Part shown: piece after piece, positions 11,035-21,342 of the stretch
How positions within the stretch are numbered: the first letter of the stretch is position 1
Layout: each line of letters starts with the position of its first letter
Notes under the pieces: generated by a model
The model's database searches: none
What the model saw: the letters and a program-made list of their open reading frames with translations, nothing else
What the model was told of the DNA's origin: nothing
Program-made: the position numbers and the translations under genes
Source of the DNA: Prostheceraeus crozeri
Lineage: Eukaryota; Platyhelminthes; Polycladida; Euryleptidae
Direction: 5' to 3'
NCBI GenBank assembly: GCA_907163375.1
Contig: CAJQUW010009026.1
Span: 517,501-581,500 of the forward strand
Length of the DNA stretch: 64,000 bases

Positions 11035-12085
11035 AGAGATTCCACAATCCCGAAAAATCTCTTTCAGGGGATTCCGGAATTGAGCAAAATAGTAAATATG
11101 TTATGACAACGCACATGTGTATTTTAATAATGTGGGATACCGGGATGTAGGAACCGGGGATAGCAGAGAGTCGGAATTGCCATAAATCGGTTTACTTACA
11201 AAATCGCAATTGACAAGTTGACTCAAATTTTCTCCGCTTTATGCACAGATTGATAACGACAAAGTTGAGAGTAACATACAGTTGCGGATTCCTAGATTTT
11301 GTACTTTCAATCTAATCTGCAATTTCCTGAGATTCGGGATTGATAGAATGAAGACCCGGGATTAGGTCGAAAAATCCCAATTTTTCTTGATCCCGGCATT
11401 CGGGATTACAAGCTCTGACCTGGGATCGAGACTGACAAAATATAAACATGTCAACTGTATAGTTATAAGTAAAATGGTAAGATAATCAAAATCACAACTA
11501 TTTCCTCAATGCATTGCACTGGCACATTGAGATTCCAAAATCCCAAGCTCGGGATTGCGAGATTGAAGAATATTTTATGTGCCTTTCACCGTTAGCTAAG
11601 CTAATGCTGTGAATAACAACTGTGGTCAGATGAGAATAATTCTTCCTGAACAAATCAATCCGGAGATTGAATTAGCCAGTGGCTAACAACAATTATCATA
11701 GGCTGTGTCCATTAAGCAATTTGCCTCCTAAGGATCTCAATCCCACGATTAGCTCGCTTCCTAATCCCGATGTTGTGTAGGCATACTTCGCTAATGCGGA
11801 TCTTCCATTTGGTCATGCTTCCAAATCCTGTTCGCCTTGTCAAATGAAAAACTCAAATTTAAGTGTCAACCTTTATTCAAAAGGCCTCATCAATGAATTA
11901 TTGGAAACGTAGCGTTGACGATTATATTGAAGTATTTAGTGCCTGTATCTATTGTGGATGCATTTGTGGTAGTTTTATCTGCGACAATTTGTCTTCCTTT
12001 AGACGGAATGCAGCTATATTGCAAATATCTCAATCCCGGGATTGACAGTCCCGGATTAGACCCCAATACCAGGATTGGAATCCCT
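11035..12085. repeat. Cluster of AATCCCGGGATT-like motifs
   Basis: About 1 kb holds many copies of CGGGATT or AATCCCG in both orientations, for example near 11045, 11140, 11330, 11360, 11395, 11545, 11740, 12030 and 12070. They are separated by unrelated AT-rich sequence and have no fixed period. The hAT MITE at 5119-5237 is rich in similar CCCGGGAT words, so this may be degraded hAT-type terminal or subterminal sequence. No coding potential was seen. Confidence 0.5.
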
Positions 12086-12170
12086 AATCTATACATATAT
12101 CACATTTACATTTGCTTTGTGAGCTGGAGAGAGGTTTGAGGTATTCTGCTTGGACCGTGTTCGGTTCACT

Positions 12171-12541
12171 TGTAAACCTACAGAGGATATTTCTTAATCA
12201 ATTTTGTAGAGAAAATTCAAAATAAGAAAATTCACCCGAACGTTTTCGGCCATTCTCTTCAAGGATGTGCATGTCAATGAACTAACAAAGAGAGATGAGA
12301 GATGGAATGATGTTAAGCGAATGCACATACGTCATGGACGTGTCTACAATCATGTCATGTGATTTATAAAGATCTACATGTACATTCAACCGGTGTCTAA
12401 CATTCTACTCATTAATATATAAGCAATAAGATCACGCAATCTTAAAAGCCGAAAGTTAATAAGTTATCGAAAACTTAGAAAATAGAAATAAATACAATGA
12501 AGACAATCAAGGCACAAAGAAATCACATAATCCTTCTGGGT
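12171..12541 (+). repeat. Left arm of a 6-kb inverted-repeat structure
   Basis: The arm begins TGTAAACCTACAGAGGATA and runs to the ATCACATAATCC region at about 12541. It is the reverse complement, at roughly 90-95 percent identity, of 17370-17712 plus the tip at 18218-18258. The arms, about 370 bp, enclose PLE remnants, a CR1-like LINE and other sequence. They look like long TIRs of a DNA transposon, but no matching transposase was recognised and no target duplication is evident. Confidence 0.75.
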
Positions 12542-12559
12542 TGACAGTCTAAGCTTGTC

Positions 12560-12935
12560 TCTCTTGATGAGCAAAGCCTCCAATATCTACAGTTCTCTGA
12601 AGGTTCTGACTCGTTTGACAATTTCAAATGATTGTCTGGGATCCGTTGGCGAAACGCAGAAGGAAACTAAATGTCTCGTAATTGGTGACACTCCTGCCTT
12701 CTTCTTGCCGTCAACATGCTACTTTGGGACATGTTCCTTGATTCTGTCTCCCAATCGTCCTCTCGTTCTGCCAACGGATTCCAGACAATCTTTTAAAGTT
12801 GTCAAATGAGTCAGAAACTTCAGAGAACCGCAGATATTGGAGGCTCTGCTCATCAAGGGAGAAAATATTATGAAAAAAATTGACTTTGCCTGGTTTGCCT
12901 GTGGCAACGCTCATCAGTCCTGCTAAGGACTACAT
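12560..12935 (-). mobile_element. Penelope-like remnant with inverted partial copies
   Basis: 12567-12650 and 12773-12862 are inverted copies of each other (GATGAGCA-G/A-AGCCTCCAATAT in opposite directions). On the minus strand at 12719-12907 a frame contains SVGRTRGRLGDRIKEHVPK, resembling the Y-x-G-x-T-x-R-x-x-x-R-I-x-E-H core of a GIY-YIG domain. The outer end (12890-12930, minus) carries an ACTGATGAG word and a short stem like PLE hammerhead ribozymes. Together these suggest a PLE end with its inverted pseudo-LTR. Heavily decayed. Confidence 0.5.
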
Positions 12936-13302
12936 ATAATTCTATAATCATGTGAACTTCTGAAATATTTGTGTATATTTTTTTACAATGTTGCACATCG
13001 TAGTGTGCAGATGTCGCTCCGTTGTGTCTCTGATCTCTCTGTCAGTTTTTGTCGTTCTCTAGTTTCCAGCGGCCAAATTTCATCGTTTTTTGCATCTGTG
13101 TGATCCATTTATCTCCGTCTAACTCATTCAGTAATTGGAATTTACCTTGGTCAGCTGGCGTGCCCGCTCTTGGCATTTTTCGCCTTCTTTGCTTCGACCG
13201 TGGTGACTTGTGTTACATCGGTCTGCTGGTGATAGTTCCATGCGTTGGTCACATGAAGGCTAGTGAAATTCTAATATTAGCTCCGACTGTCACGGAAGAG
13301 CG

Positions 13303-13370
13303 TCCTACATAGTCGAGTGTGCAAAGGTCTTGACTTTCAACTCAACGTGACAGGTTCGATTCTCCACCCT
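13303..13370 (+). promoter_or_regulatory. tRNA-like segment with pol III A and B boxes
   Basis: TAGTCGAGTGTG (13310-13321) fits the A-box consensus TRGYnnAnnnG, and GGTTCGATTCT (13353-13363) fits the B box GGTTCGAnTCC at 10 of 11 positions. The spacing is normal for a tRNA. The cloverleaf arms are poor, so it is not a functional tRNA. It lies just upstream of the first LINE ATG (13394), so it could be a tRNA-derived promoter captured by the LINE or an older SINE fragment. Confidence 0.45.
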
Positions 13371-13393
13371 AGTATTTTCTTTTGTTCTTCTGA

Positions 13394-13943
13394 ATGGCAA
13401 ACCCAAATGATATACTTGCGATGACTGAGACGGAGTTACTTTCCAGGAAGAACTCTATAAACAAGAACGAACTTATTCAAGCAATACTTTTGACGAAGAG
13501 TAGAGCAAGCAAGACTTTAGATATCAGTGAAATTTCTTCCATCAGAAGAAAAGGTGAAGGATGGAAAATCTTGTATCCTTGACAAGCTCACAAAGCTGTC
13601 AGATGACCTGTCAGTGCTGAGACTGAATAATGAACGACTTGAGCTCGAACTGCAGAGATGCCAGGCTGATCAACAAGAGATGATGTCAAGTATGGCTGCT
13701 GAAATCGAACAAAGAATCCAGCGACGAAATAATGTAATTATTTCTGGGCTTGATCTGGTGGAAAAAGGATCGTTGGATGATAGGAGAGAGGATGACTTGA
13801 GACAGTGTAGAGAGATTTTTCGGGTCTTGGACCTACCACTCACCGATCGGCTCCATGTTCAAAGGATTGGGAGAGGTGGCAATTCTTCGCGTAGGTTGTT
13901 GAAGGTATGCTTTCCTGCTTTTGAATTCAAGCGGATGTTATAA
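13394..13943 (+). pseudogene. LINE ORF1 protein, frameshifted
   Basis: The first frame (13394-13582) starts MANPNDILAMTETELLSRK. The second (13527-13943) has a coiled-coil-like stretch (LSDDLSVLRLNNERLELELQ), then RRNNVIISGLD and LHVQRIGR. That is a strand-and-helix pattern like the RRM-type RNA-binding core of LINE ORF1 proteins. Sequence just past 13943 continues in another frame. ORF1 proteins bind LINE RNA as trimers or aggregates. Confidence 0.6.
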
Positions 13944-14169
13944 GGAAGGCGCGGAACTTGAGGTCTCATCATAATTATAGAAATGTCTTTATAAACCCAG
14001 ACCGAACGCCTGTCAACTGCAGCAACATAAGATGTTACTGAGGGAATTGAAGCATCGCAAGGAACTTGGTGAGGACGTCGTTATCTTCAGAGATGAGGTA
14101 GTCATGCGAACCTCGCTGAAGAGTTTTCAGGACGGGTTTTCGAACAGCTCAATCGTCCATTTCCCGTCC

Positions 14170-14850
14170 CTTACCCTCAATTCTTTTAGCCAATGTTGAC
14201 TCCCAAAAATTGACTTCATTCGCACTACTGTATCGCAATTTGATGCAGATATATTTATTGCAACAGAATCGTGGCTTCATAAAGACATTGATGATGGCTT
14301 GCTTGATTTAGCCAATTACAATATTTACCGTGATGATCGCGACGGACGTAAGGGAGGAGGAGTTTGTGTCTGGTTGTCAAAGAAATTCCTGTCGTTTCAT
14401 ATTTTTCCCTCGTCCTCTCCATCCAAAACGAACTCACTCTGGATTGCAATCCTCACCTGCAAGTTGATCCTGGTAAGCTTATACCTCCCTCCTAGTGTCG
14501 TCATTACTCACAAGAACCTACTTATTGACTACATTATTATGCAATGCGATTCAACGCTTTCGGTTTACGCAAATTTTGATTTGGTGGTGTGTGGCGATTT
14601 CAACAGACTACCCACGAGGGATATTGAGGACAACTTAGATCTTGTGAACCTCGTAATGGAGCCTACAAGGGGCACCGCAACGCTTGACCTTCTCATGATT
14701 TCGTCATGCCTGATCGCTTCCCTTGTGGAAGTTACAGTTGGAGCCCCAATATCTACCTCAGACCACAACTCCGTCTCTCTCCCAAATTCTTTTCATCACC
14801 TGCCAATTCGCACTATCGCACGACGTACGTTTTCGACCACACAATCTTGA
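14170..14850 (+). pseudogene. LINE endonuclease (EEP fold)
   Basis: After a degraded N-terminus with a TESWL-like motif (about 14258-14275, out of frame with the rest), the frame at 14299-14850 has DGRKGGGVCVWL, LVVCGDFN (the GDFN motif) and STSDHNSV (the SDH motif). These are the characteristic strands of apurinic-type LINE endonucleases. The upstream catalytic asparagine region is not clear. Confidence 0.65.
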
Positions 14851-15038
14851 TCGTCTTGTGACTTTCCTTATTAACATAAATTGGACCCCTTTTTATCTTT
14901 CAAACCTAAACCTTGACGAAAAATGTGCTCTTTTTCATGAATACTTGCAGTGGTGCATCGCAACTTGTATTCCAAAATCCAATGTACTGATGACCAACTC
15001 AGACAAACCCCTTTTGCAAAGCTTGCGATACAAAAACG

Positions 15039-16694
15039 ATGAATACTGGAAAGCGAAATCTAAATCATCCAGCTGTATGTAAAGCCAAGGTCAATTGGTC
15101 TCGGAGAGCAGCCAGGAGTTCTGTTGATCTATGGAGAACGACAAATTCTGTTATCGGCTCAAAACGTGATAGTTCAATAGAACAGCTTTATTCTAGCTTC
15201 CCATCCATTCAAGCTGCTGCAGAGCATATTAATGTGACATTTAAGAGCTTCTTTTCTGAAAAGGATGATCGTGTGCTTCGAATAGCATCTGAACCAACAG
15301 CTACAGCAGCCACTTGGGATGTGGTAATTACGGTTGATGAGGTTGAAAGAAAATTTCGAGGTCTAGATGGCAACAAGGCTGCTGGGAGTGATGGTGTTCA
15401 TACGCGTATTTACAAGTATGCTGCCTCTGTTCTTGCTGGTCCCCTCACCCATATTTTCAATTTATCGGTGCTGCATTGTCGTTTCCCAACGCCGTGGAAG
15501 TTAAGTCACATCATTCCAATTCCGAAAATATCACGACTGTCTGTCAGCGACCTCAGATCAATATCTCTCCTTCCCGTCCCATCCAAAATTCTTGAACACT
15601 TCGTTTTGAATTCTAGCCTGCGATCATTGCTTATCAAGCATTTTGGGAATCCTCAATTCGGCTCGAAACCTGGATCATCAACAACCTGCGCAAATATTCA
15701 GCTTCTTGATTTTGTGACGAAGACACTCGATAAAATAGGAATTGCAGGAGTTAAATTGCTTCCATACGATTATTCGAAGGCCTTCGATTCACTTGGACAT
15801 CATTTTGTCATACAGCGACTTATAGATTTGAAGTGCCCTGCAGATTTCATAGCGTGGACAGCAGATTATCTTACAAATCGCCACCAAGCTACTCGTATCA
15901 AGGACGTAGTAAGTGGGTCAATCCCGGTAACGTCAGGAGTGCCTCAGGGCTCTGTTCTCCGTAAAGCTCATCAGTCCTGCTTCATTGTGAAATACATTGA
16001 CGACACTACTTTTGCGATCCCAGTTGAAATGTCGGGCGATTCAAATGTAATTTCTGAGCATAATAACATGGTTTCGTGGTCTGCCGATAAAGGACTGAGA
16101 CTTAACATCCGAAAGAGCAAAACTATGTTTATAACAAAATCATCTCTTGTAGCACCTGTTGCAATTCCAGGTATGATGGTCGTGAGTGAAGCTAGAATCC
16201 TTGGATTAACAATCAACGACCGCCTAAAGTGGGATGCTCACATTGAGACTTCTGTGAGATCTGCTTCGAGGAAAATGTACGCTATGCGAGTATTGCGACC
16301 AATCTTGTCCGACAACGACCTCAAAACTGTCTATTTTGGTCTCATTAGATCTGAGCTAGAGTATGGTTCTCAAGCATTCGTTGTGCTTCCTACTCGTCTT
16401 GAAGAAAAACTAAATCGCTTGCAGAAACGAGCACACAGATTAATTTGTCGAGTCAAATCTTCGAGTGAATGTACATGTGGCAAATTCAAATGCCTTCGAG
16501 ATCGGCGTATTGAAGCTGCAGTCCGCCTATTAGAAAAAGCCAAGCATGATTGTGACCACTCCCTGCATGACATCATCCCACAACGATCTAATCGAACTGG
16601 AAGGCTAATTCAGCCAAGCTCTTGCACTAAGCGGAGTTTTTCAACGTTCATTCCCTTTGTTACTGCACACATCAATAACTGCTTTATAGATTAG
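15039..16694 (+). pseudogene. CR1-like reverse transcriptase with internal deletion
   Basis: A continuous 551-codon frame contains KAAGSDGVHTRIYK, SDLRSISLLPVPSKILE, LLPYDYSKAFDSLGH (first catalytic aspartate), TSGVPQGSVL, then directly KYIDDTTFA (catalytic DD), LRLNIRKSKTMFI and ILGLTINDRLKWD. About 30-40 residues usually present between GVPQGSVL and the DD box (the GPLLF...NDL segment) are absent and replaced by a short RKAHQSC bridge. The C-terminus has LNRLQKRAHRLIC. The deletion removes part of the palm, so activity is unlikely although the frame is open. Confidence 0.75.
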
Positions 16695-16839
16695 AATTCT
16701 ATCCTTTGATATTACCAAGCAATGTTGTCTTTAACTTTCTTACTTGTGCGAAGGCTGATGAACCTTTGTGATTTTCAATTGTCTGATAAATAAAAATTAT
16801 TTCTTCTTATTTCTTATATCATTTGGAATTATATGAAAC

Positions 16840-17030
16840 CTTTACAATGAAAATAAAATTTCGTGTACGAATAAATTTGCTTTCTATGCATCTGCTGATA
16901 GTCTTTCTGGTACCGTTTATTTCAGTCCTCGTCTCTCAAGTATCAATGGTAAAAGCATCATTGATGATTACATAGCTCGGAATAGACAAAAATTAATTGA
17001 TCAGGTGGAAATGCTAGTTAATAATTACAG
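16840..17030 (+). other. Unassigned short open segment
   Basis: The frame reads NKFAFYASADSLSGTVYF, then SIIDDYIARNRQKLI and VEMLVNNYR, with amino-acid composition like real protein. It has no long ORF and no family I recognise. A TTTATTTCAG acceptor-like site (16925) and a CAG-GTAAAG donor-like site (17030) flank the second half, so it could be an exon or part of a lost transposon gene between the inverted arms. Confidence 0.3.
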
Positions 17031-17369
17031 GTAAAGCTATTTAATGAATCCTTTCCAATTGCAAAATATTCGGCATCCGTAGTCTACTTATGTAGTGAAA
17101 TCTGTAGTGTAGTCTCAACTGCGAAATTGTGCGTGGCCATGCATTTTACTATGAAGCGAGCCAAAAGGAATGAAGGAATTGCATTAACTCACGCCCCCAC
17201 TCGCTACAAATTCGGCAGAAATTACCGACAATAGGGCGTGTCATGATAATGTTTAACAGCCGCATTAGTTCGTGGCTAGTGTTCGTCACTCGTGCTTTCT
17301 GGTGTTCACTTTTGTTGCCAATGTTTCGTGGTGAGTTAGTGGCTACTTTGGTGGCGAGGCATTTACAGT

Positions 17370-18258
17370 GCAGAGGGATTATGTGATTTCTTTGTGCCTT
17401 TACTTTTAGCTTTCATTGTCTGTATTGGATTTATTCTATTTTCTAAGTTTTCGATAACTTATTAACTTTCGGCTTTTAAGATTGCATGATCTTATTGCTT
17501 ATATATTAATGAGTAGAATGTTAGACACCGGTTGAATGTAGATCTTTGTAAATCACATGACATGATTGTAGACACGTCCATGACGTATGTGCATTCGCTT
17601 AACATCATTCCATCTCTCATCTCTCTTTGTTAGTTCATTGCCATGCACATCCTTGAAGAGAATGGCCGAAAACGTTCGGGTGAATTTTCTTATTTTGAAT
17701 TTTCTCTACAAGCTGATAACAGGGAGAAGTTGCTTCAAATTAAACAATTTTCTCAATTTTTTATCGAAATTATCACAGATAAAAGGTAACATGAAAGGCA
17801 CCTTGCTATTATGATATTTGTCTGTTTTATTCGTAGTTTCACTATTTTGAGTTATGTCATGAGTTATTTCTACCTCATTATATCCGTCATTTCTGAAACT
17901 GATACCATAGCTTGTGTTTCTCTCTTTTCTCTGCTTGTGTTTCTGTCGAGCATCTCTTTTCAGCATCTAAAAATCTTTTTCATATGTTGTGGAACTCAAA
18001 AGTCACGTTTCATCTCGACGCCGGAGTGACAACTTTATCTGTACTACTCATACCATTATCAAAAATAGCGGATATAGTGAAGTAGAAAGAACTCAAAATT
18101 TAAGAAAAATTTAATTAAAAATTTAGGAAATTAAGAAGAAGAGAGAAGATAAGAAACCGAGATAACAACCTGCCTTTCATTGTACCCTTTATCAGTGACC
18201 ATTATGATAAAAAGTGAGAAAATTGATAAAGAAATTCAGTATCCTCTGTAGGTTTACA
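17370..18258 (-). repeat. Right arm of the 6-kb inverted-repeat structure, with insertion
   Basis: 17370-17712 is the reverse complement of about 12205-12541. The tip TATCCTCTGTAGGTTTACA (18240-18258) matches the outer end of the left arm. The two parts are separated by about 505 bp (17713-18217) that the left arm lacks. That insert begins CTGATAACAGGG and ends near CCCTTTATCAG, and carries an inverted pair (17780-17812 against 18166-18200), so it is probably a small non-autonomous element. Confidence 0.7.
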
Positions 18259-18339
18259 TGTGGACACTCTATGACTGTCAATATAATGTAGGTGAAAACA
18301 ATAATTCATCGCGGCTGTTCATTCTATCTGTACAGTACG

Positions 18340-18695
18340 GCCGAGTACGCATTTCCAGTGTGATGTCGCAGTGCTCATACAAGGATCATCGACTCAACGC
18401 TCAACGAGACAATGAGGATCATCACAGGCTCTCTGTGCCCGACCGAAGCGATCTTCCTTCCGGTCCTCGCAGGTATTTCTCCACCCTCAAACAACTCCGT
18501 TCCACCACCGCACGCGTGGCCTCCATCCTCCAGCGATGAGATTTTCGACTATTGTCCTGTGCTTGTGGTCATCCAGCTCGAACAGTGGAACACATCATCT
18601 CGCAATACGGAGTCCATAGATCTCCTGGTGACCTGCATCTCCTTCGCAATCCTGATGTTGACTATAGAATTTGGCTGCAAGAGCTGAAAGTTGAA
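18340..18695 (+). mobile_element. LINE 3'-terminal coding fragment
   Basis: The frame gives LNETMRIITGSLCPTEAIFL and PVLAGISPP, the typical region after the RT thumb of Jockey/CR1-group LINEs. A second frame continues with CGHPARTVEHI and WLQELKVEL followed by a stop at about 18686-18695. Two frames mean at least one indel. Only the C-terminal end is left. Confidence 0.6.
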
Positions 18696-18699
18696 CTTT

Positions 18700-19457
18700 G
18701 ATTTTGTGTGTTTGGCATTCGAATATATATTCTCTCTAGTGTCACATATACGCAGCACTTTCGAAGCGCTCGGACAGAGCACCATCTCATCGACGAAAGC
18801 CAGGGAGCTGAAGCTCTTGACCAAAAAGAGAAAGGGAGAGAAAGCCTGATCATTTTTGATTTTACGAGTAAATATAAACTCTATCCCGAAGAATGCATGT
18901 ATTCTGTGTGTCCAGCAGGCCGACATGTGTTGTGATCAGGCATGAGTCTGATAGAACCTTTCAGACTAGTAGGCTGCAACCGAATTCTCAATCGATAAGA
19001 CAATTATAAAGTGTTCTGTGGTGCGTATGTGCAAGAGGCAACCAGTTCGGCTTTCATGGTGGATAACTAACATTTGTATTTTTAACTTAAAAGCTTAAAT
19101 TGAGTCCTTGTTACATATTTACTTACATGTAATTCTGAATATGAAGCCTATGCGCGGGTTCGAATGAATCTGAGCGAGTGAGCAATGCCCATGCACGTGA
19201 CACGAGGTCTACCAATTCTTTCTTACTTTCCGCTTTTTATTTAGCGTGATCGTTTCCAGAATCTCCATTAGAATATCCTAAAACTATTGTGGTTTCAGTT
19301 CCATAAATTTCATGTCGTCCTGGGCCTTATAAAGATATGTGCATCTAATAAATACCATCTTAAATATTCAATGTTCATATTAGGTGGCTATGCCATCAAT
19401 TGAAGTCCCAGAGTATGCGTTTTAGATCATAAAAGTAATAAGTCACTGCTAATACCG
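18700..19457. other. No recognised feature
   Basis: AT-rich intron sequence. Short open frames on both strands have no recognisable motifs. Confidence 0.4.
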
Positions 19458-19960
19458 GTGCAACCAGGCTTCAGAACAGATGGTGTGTCAAATTTGTCAC
19501 ATGTCACCAAGATTCATGCATGCCTCTTTGACTCACGCTTCTTCATTTCTAAAAACAAAGCAATCCAACCTGATAAGAAATTAAAAAAAGGGAAAAAGTT
19601 GTCAGCACTGTTGAATTCCTCGCACCAGAGTGTTTCCGCTGATGAAAGATCAAAGAAGAAGAAGCCTGGTGCTGTCTAATTTTATTACCGTGCAAAGTCA
19701 GAGGTCGATGCGGTTAATCGAATGCTAAGGCAGCTGACAACACGATGCCAAACCAGAAGATGGCCTTTCGCTGTGCTCTATAGCATTTCCGATTTGTGTG
19801 CATTGAATTCTTTGATGAATGACAGAAATGTCAATAATTCTCATATTACTCGTCGCGATTTTTATTTCTTGCTTCTAAAAGAATCATGTTCTAAAAACGT
19901 CGAATGTGTGATAATAGAACTGCCGTTGTAGCCCACATTTACTATGCGCAAGCGCAAAAA
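19458..19960 (+). pseudogene. piggyBac-like transposase relic
   Basis: A lysine-rich stretch SKKKKPGAV, a stop, then FYYRAKSEVDAVNRML, RRWPFAVLYSISDLCALN and DFYFLLLKESC. In piggyBac transposases a KKP region precedes Y-N-x-x-K-x-G-V-D and then R-x-x-R-W-P, a tryptophan-proline helix near the end of the catalytic domain. The order and spacing match. The upstream DDD core is not seen and there are stops, so this is a 3' fragment. TIRs were not found. Confidence 0.65.
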
Positions 19961-21240
19961 GTGCCTCCTTAAGAAATTTAAAAATGTAACCTATGCAGTT
20001 CGTATATCTTGTAGAAAGCATGTGTGCTGTGCGAAGAAAGTTTTGCTTACTTATTGCAACATTTGTAATAGCATTATAGAGAAGTAAGCATATTGAGCAT
20101 ATTACATTTAATTGTCTAGTTAACATTGATTGACGGATGATGTCCCCGAAGTGTGGTGTGGGTGTGTCAAAAAAGACATGTTAGTAGTGATATGTATGGG
20201 AGAATATCAGTAATTCCACTGTTTAAAAACATGTTTTTAGAAAATTTCAAGGGCAAAATAGCATCGTGCTTAATTAATTGTTTGCTTTTATTTTTTTTAC
20301 TAATCCAGCATTTTCTATCGTTTATTTCACATGAACAACCTGACAAGCGTGTGAACATCTTCAAAGCCATTTTGATTTGTGAAATAAGCCTGTAATGTCG
20401 ATAGCATGTTTTTTGTAAGTTCACTAAATTGCATGTTTATATCCTCTTGCCTATTTGCTGACAGCAACTCAATTTCTTCAAAGCATTATGAACCTCCATA
20501 TTCACCTCTGTAGCATCCAATGATAGAAAATAGGATTCACTGGCTGACTTATATGCTCTTGTATTGTGTTCATAGGATACAGTGCCTTAAGCTATTTAGA
20601 AAATGATTTTAAAATATTTTCCTATTCCTTTGCTTTCATTTGAAACGATAAAACTCATCACTTTCTTTCACGCATCGTTGTCACACAGCAAAAACTGCGG
20701 GTAATATTTTCACTTTTCCATTGCCTCAACTTTGACAAGTTACTTCTCTAACGAAAACAGCGCTTCTCGTTGAAATTTCACAAAAAAAACATAGAATCAA
20801 CATGCTCCCCTCAAAAATCGATGAAGCATTTATGCAGTAGATCGTTGCGGTGGGTCTAAGTACAATGTATTAAGTGCTGGGTTAATGAAAATTTAAATTG
20901 AATTGATTAAGATGCTGAATTTTCTTTTGTAAGAAATCGACAAACAATCTCGAGTATCAATACATGCCTTAACATAGCGGTCACATTTCTGATGTTCCTG
21001 GGCAAAATAATATCTGAAATACGAAGACACTAGAAATCACAAAAAATTCGAGTTGCGGCTATTACAGTGCTTGAGCAATAACAAAATTAAAACAGGTACC
21101 CCGTGGGTAAAAGAGAAAAATTGCAAATCTACAAGTTTCATTTAAAAGTGATCTGCAACTGTCATCTTACTTTACTTTCAATGCATGTGTATGTCTTCTG
21201 TCTAATTTACACTTCGAAATATGAAAGATGTTTTTCTTTT
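19961..21240. other. No recognised feature (intron)
   Basis: Low-complexity, AT-rich intron sequence before the terminal CAP exon. Open frames such as 20153-20395 lack family motifs. Confidence 0.4.
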
Positions 21241-21248
21241 ACTTTCAG

Positions 21249-21342
21249 AGGAAATCTTACTCCAGATGTACCCTACATTTCGGGAAAAGCCTGCAGTAAA
21301 TGTGAGGATTCAGAATGCAATGACAAATTATGTGCTACATGA
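21249..21342 (+). CDS. CAP-domain protein, last coding exon
   Basis: A TTTTACTTTCAG acceptor (AG at 21247-21248) precedes GGAAATCTTACTCCA, read as GNLTPDVPYISGKACSKC, then a short cysteine-rich tail with CEDSECNDKLCAT and TGA. With the preceding exon this gives YSPRGN followed by the P-Y-x-x-G-x-x-C-S-x-C signature that closes CAP domains and starts the hinge. The match in phase and motif over a 10.5-kb gap is strong. The protein ends soon after the hinge, so no separate C-terminal CRISP or LCCL domain is present. Confidence 0.85.

Larger units (their letters stand above)
13000..16815 (+). mobile_element. CR1/Jockey-group LINE, plus strand, broken
   Basis: In order: a leader of uncertain start, an ORF1-type protein (13394-13943 and beyond), an EEP endonuclease (about 14170-14850), a reverse transcriptase (15039-16694) and a short AT-rich tail ending near TTCTTCTTATTTCTTAT (about 16800-16815). 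It lies between the inverted arms at 12.2 and 17.4 kb. Frameshifts and an internal deletion in the RT make it inactive. The C-terminal motif LNRLQKRAHRLIC is shared with the LINE at 60.6-62.6 kb. Confidence 0.8.
10752..21248 (+). other. 10.5-kb intron of the CAP-domain gene
   Basis: The interval between the two CAP exons runs GTGGGT to TTTTACTTTCAG. It hosts the motif cluster at 11.0-12.1 kb, the inverted-arm structure at 12.17-18.26 kb with its LINE, a LINE tail at 18.4-18.7 kb and a piggyBac relic at 19.5-20 kb. This explains the lack of ordinary genes here. Confidence 0.75.

Noticed and set aside
13310-13370. A functional tRNA gene
   Set aside because: The A and B boxes match but the arms do not form a cloverleaf and the acceptor stem is missing.
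15966-15981. The 16-mer GCTCATCAGTCCTGCT shared by the LINE (15966) and the PLE end (12909)
   Set aside because: In 64 kb a shared 16-mer is expected about once by chance, so I do not infer template switching.
17587-17814. A 75-codon ORF at the right arm of the inverted structure
   Set aside because: It lies within the arm repeat and crosses the inserted sequence; no conserved motif.
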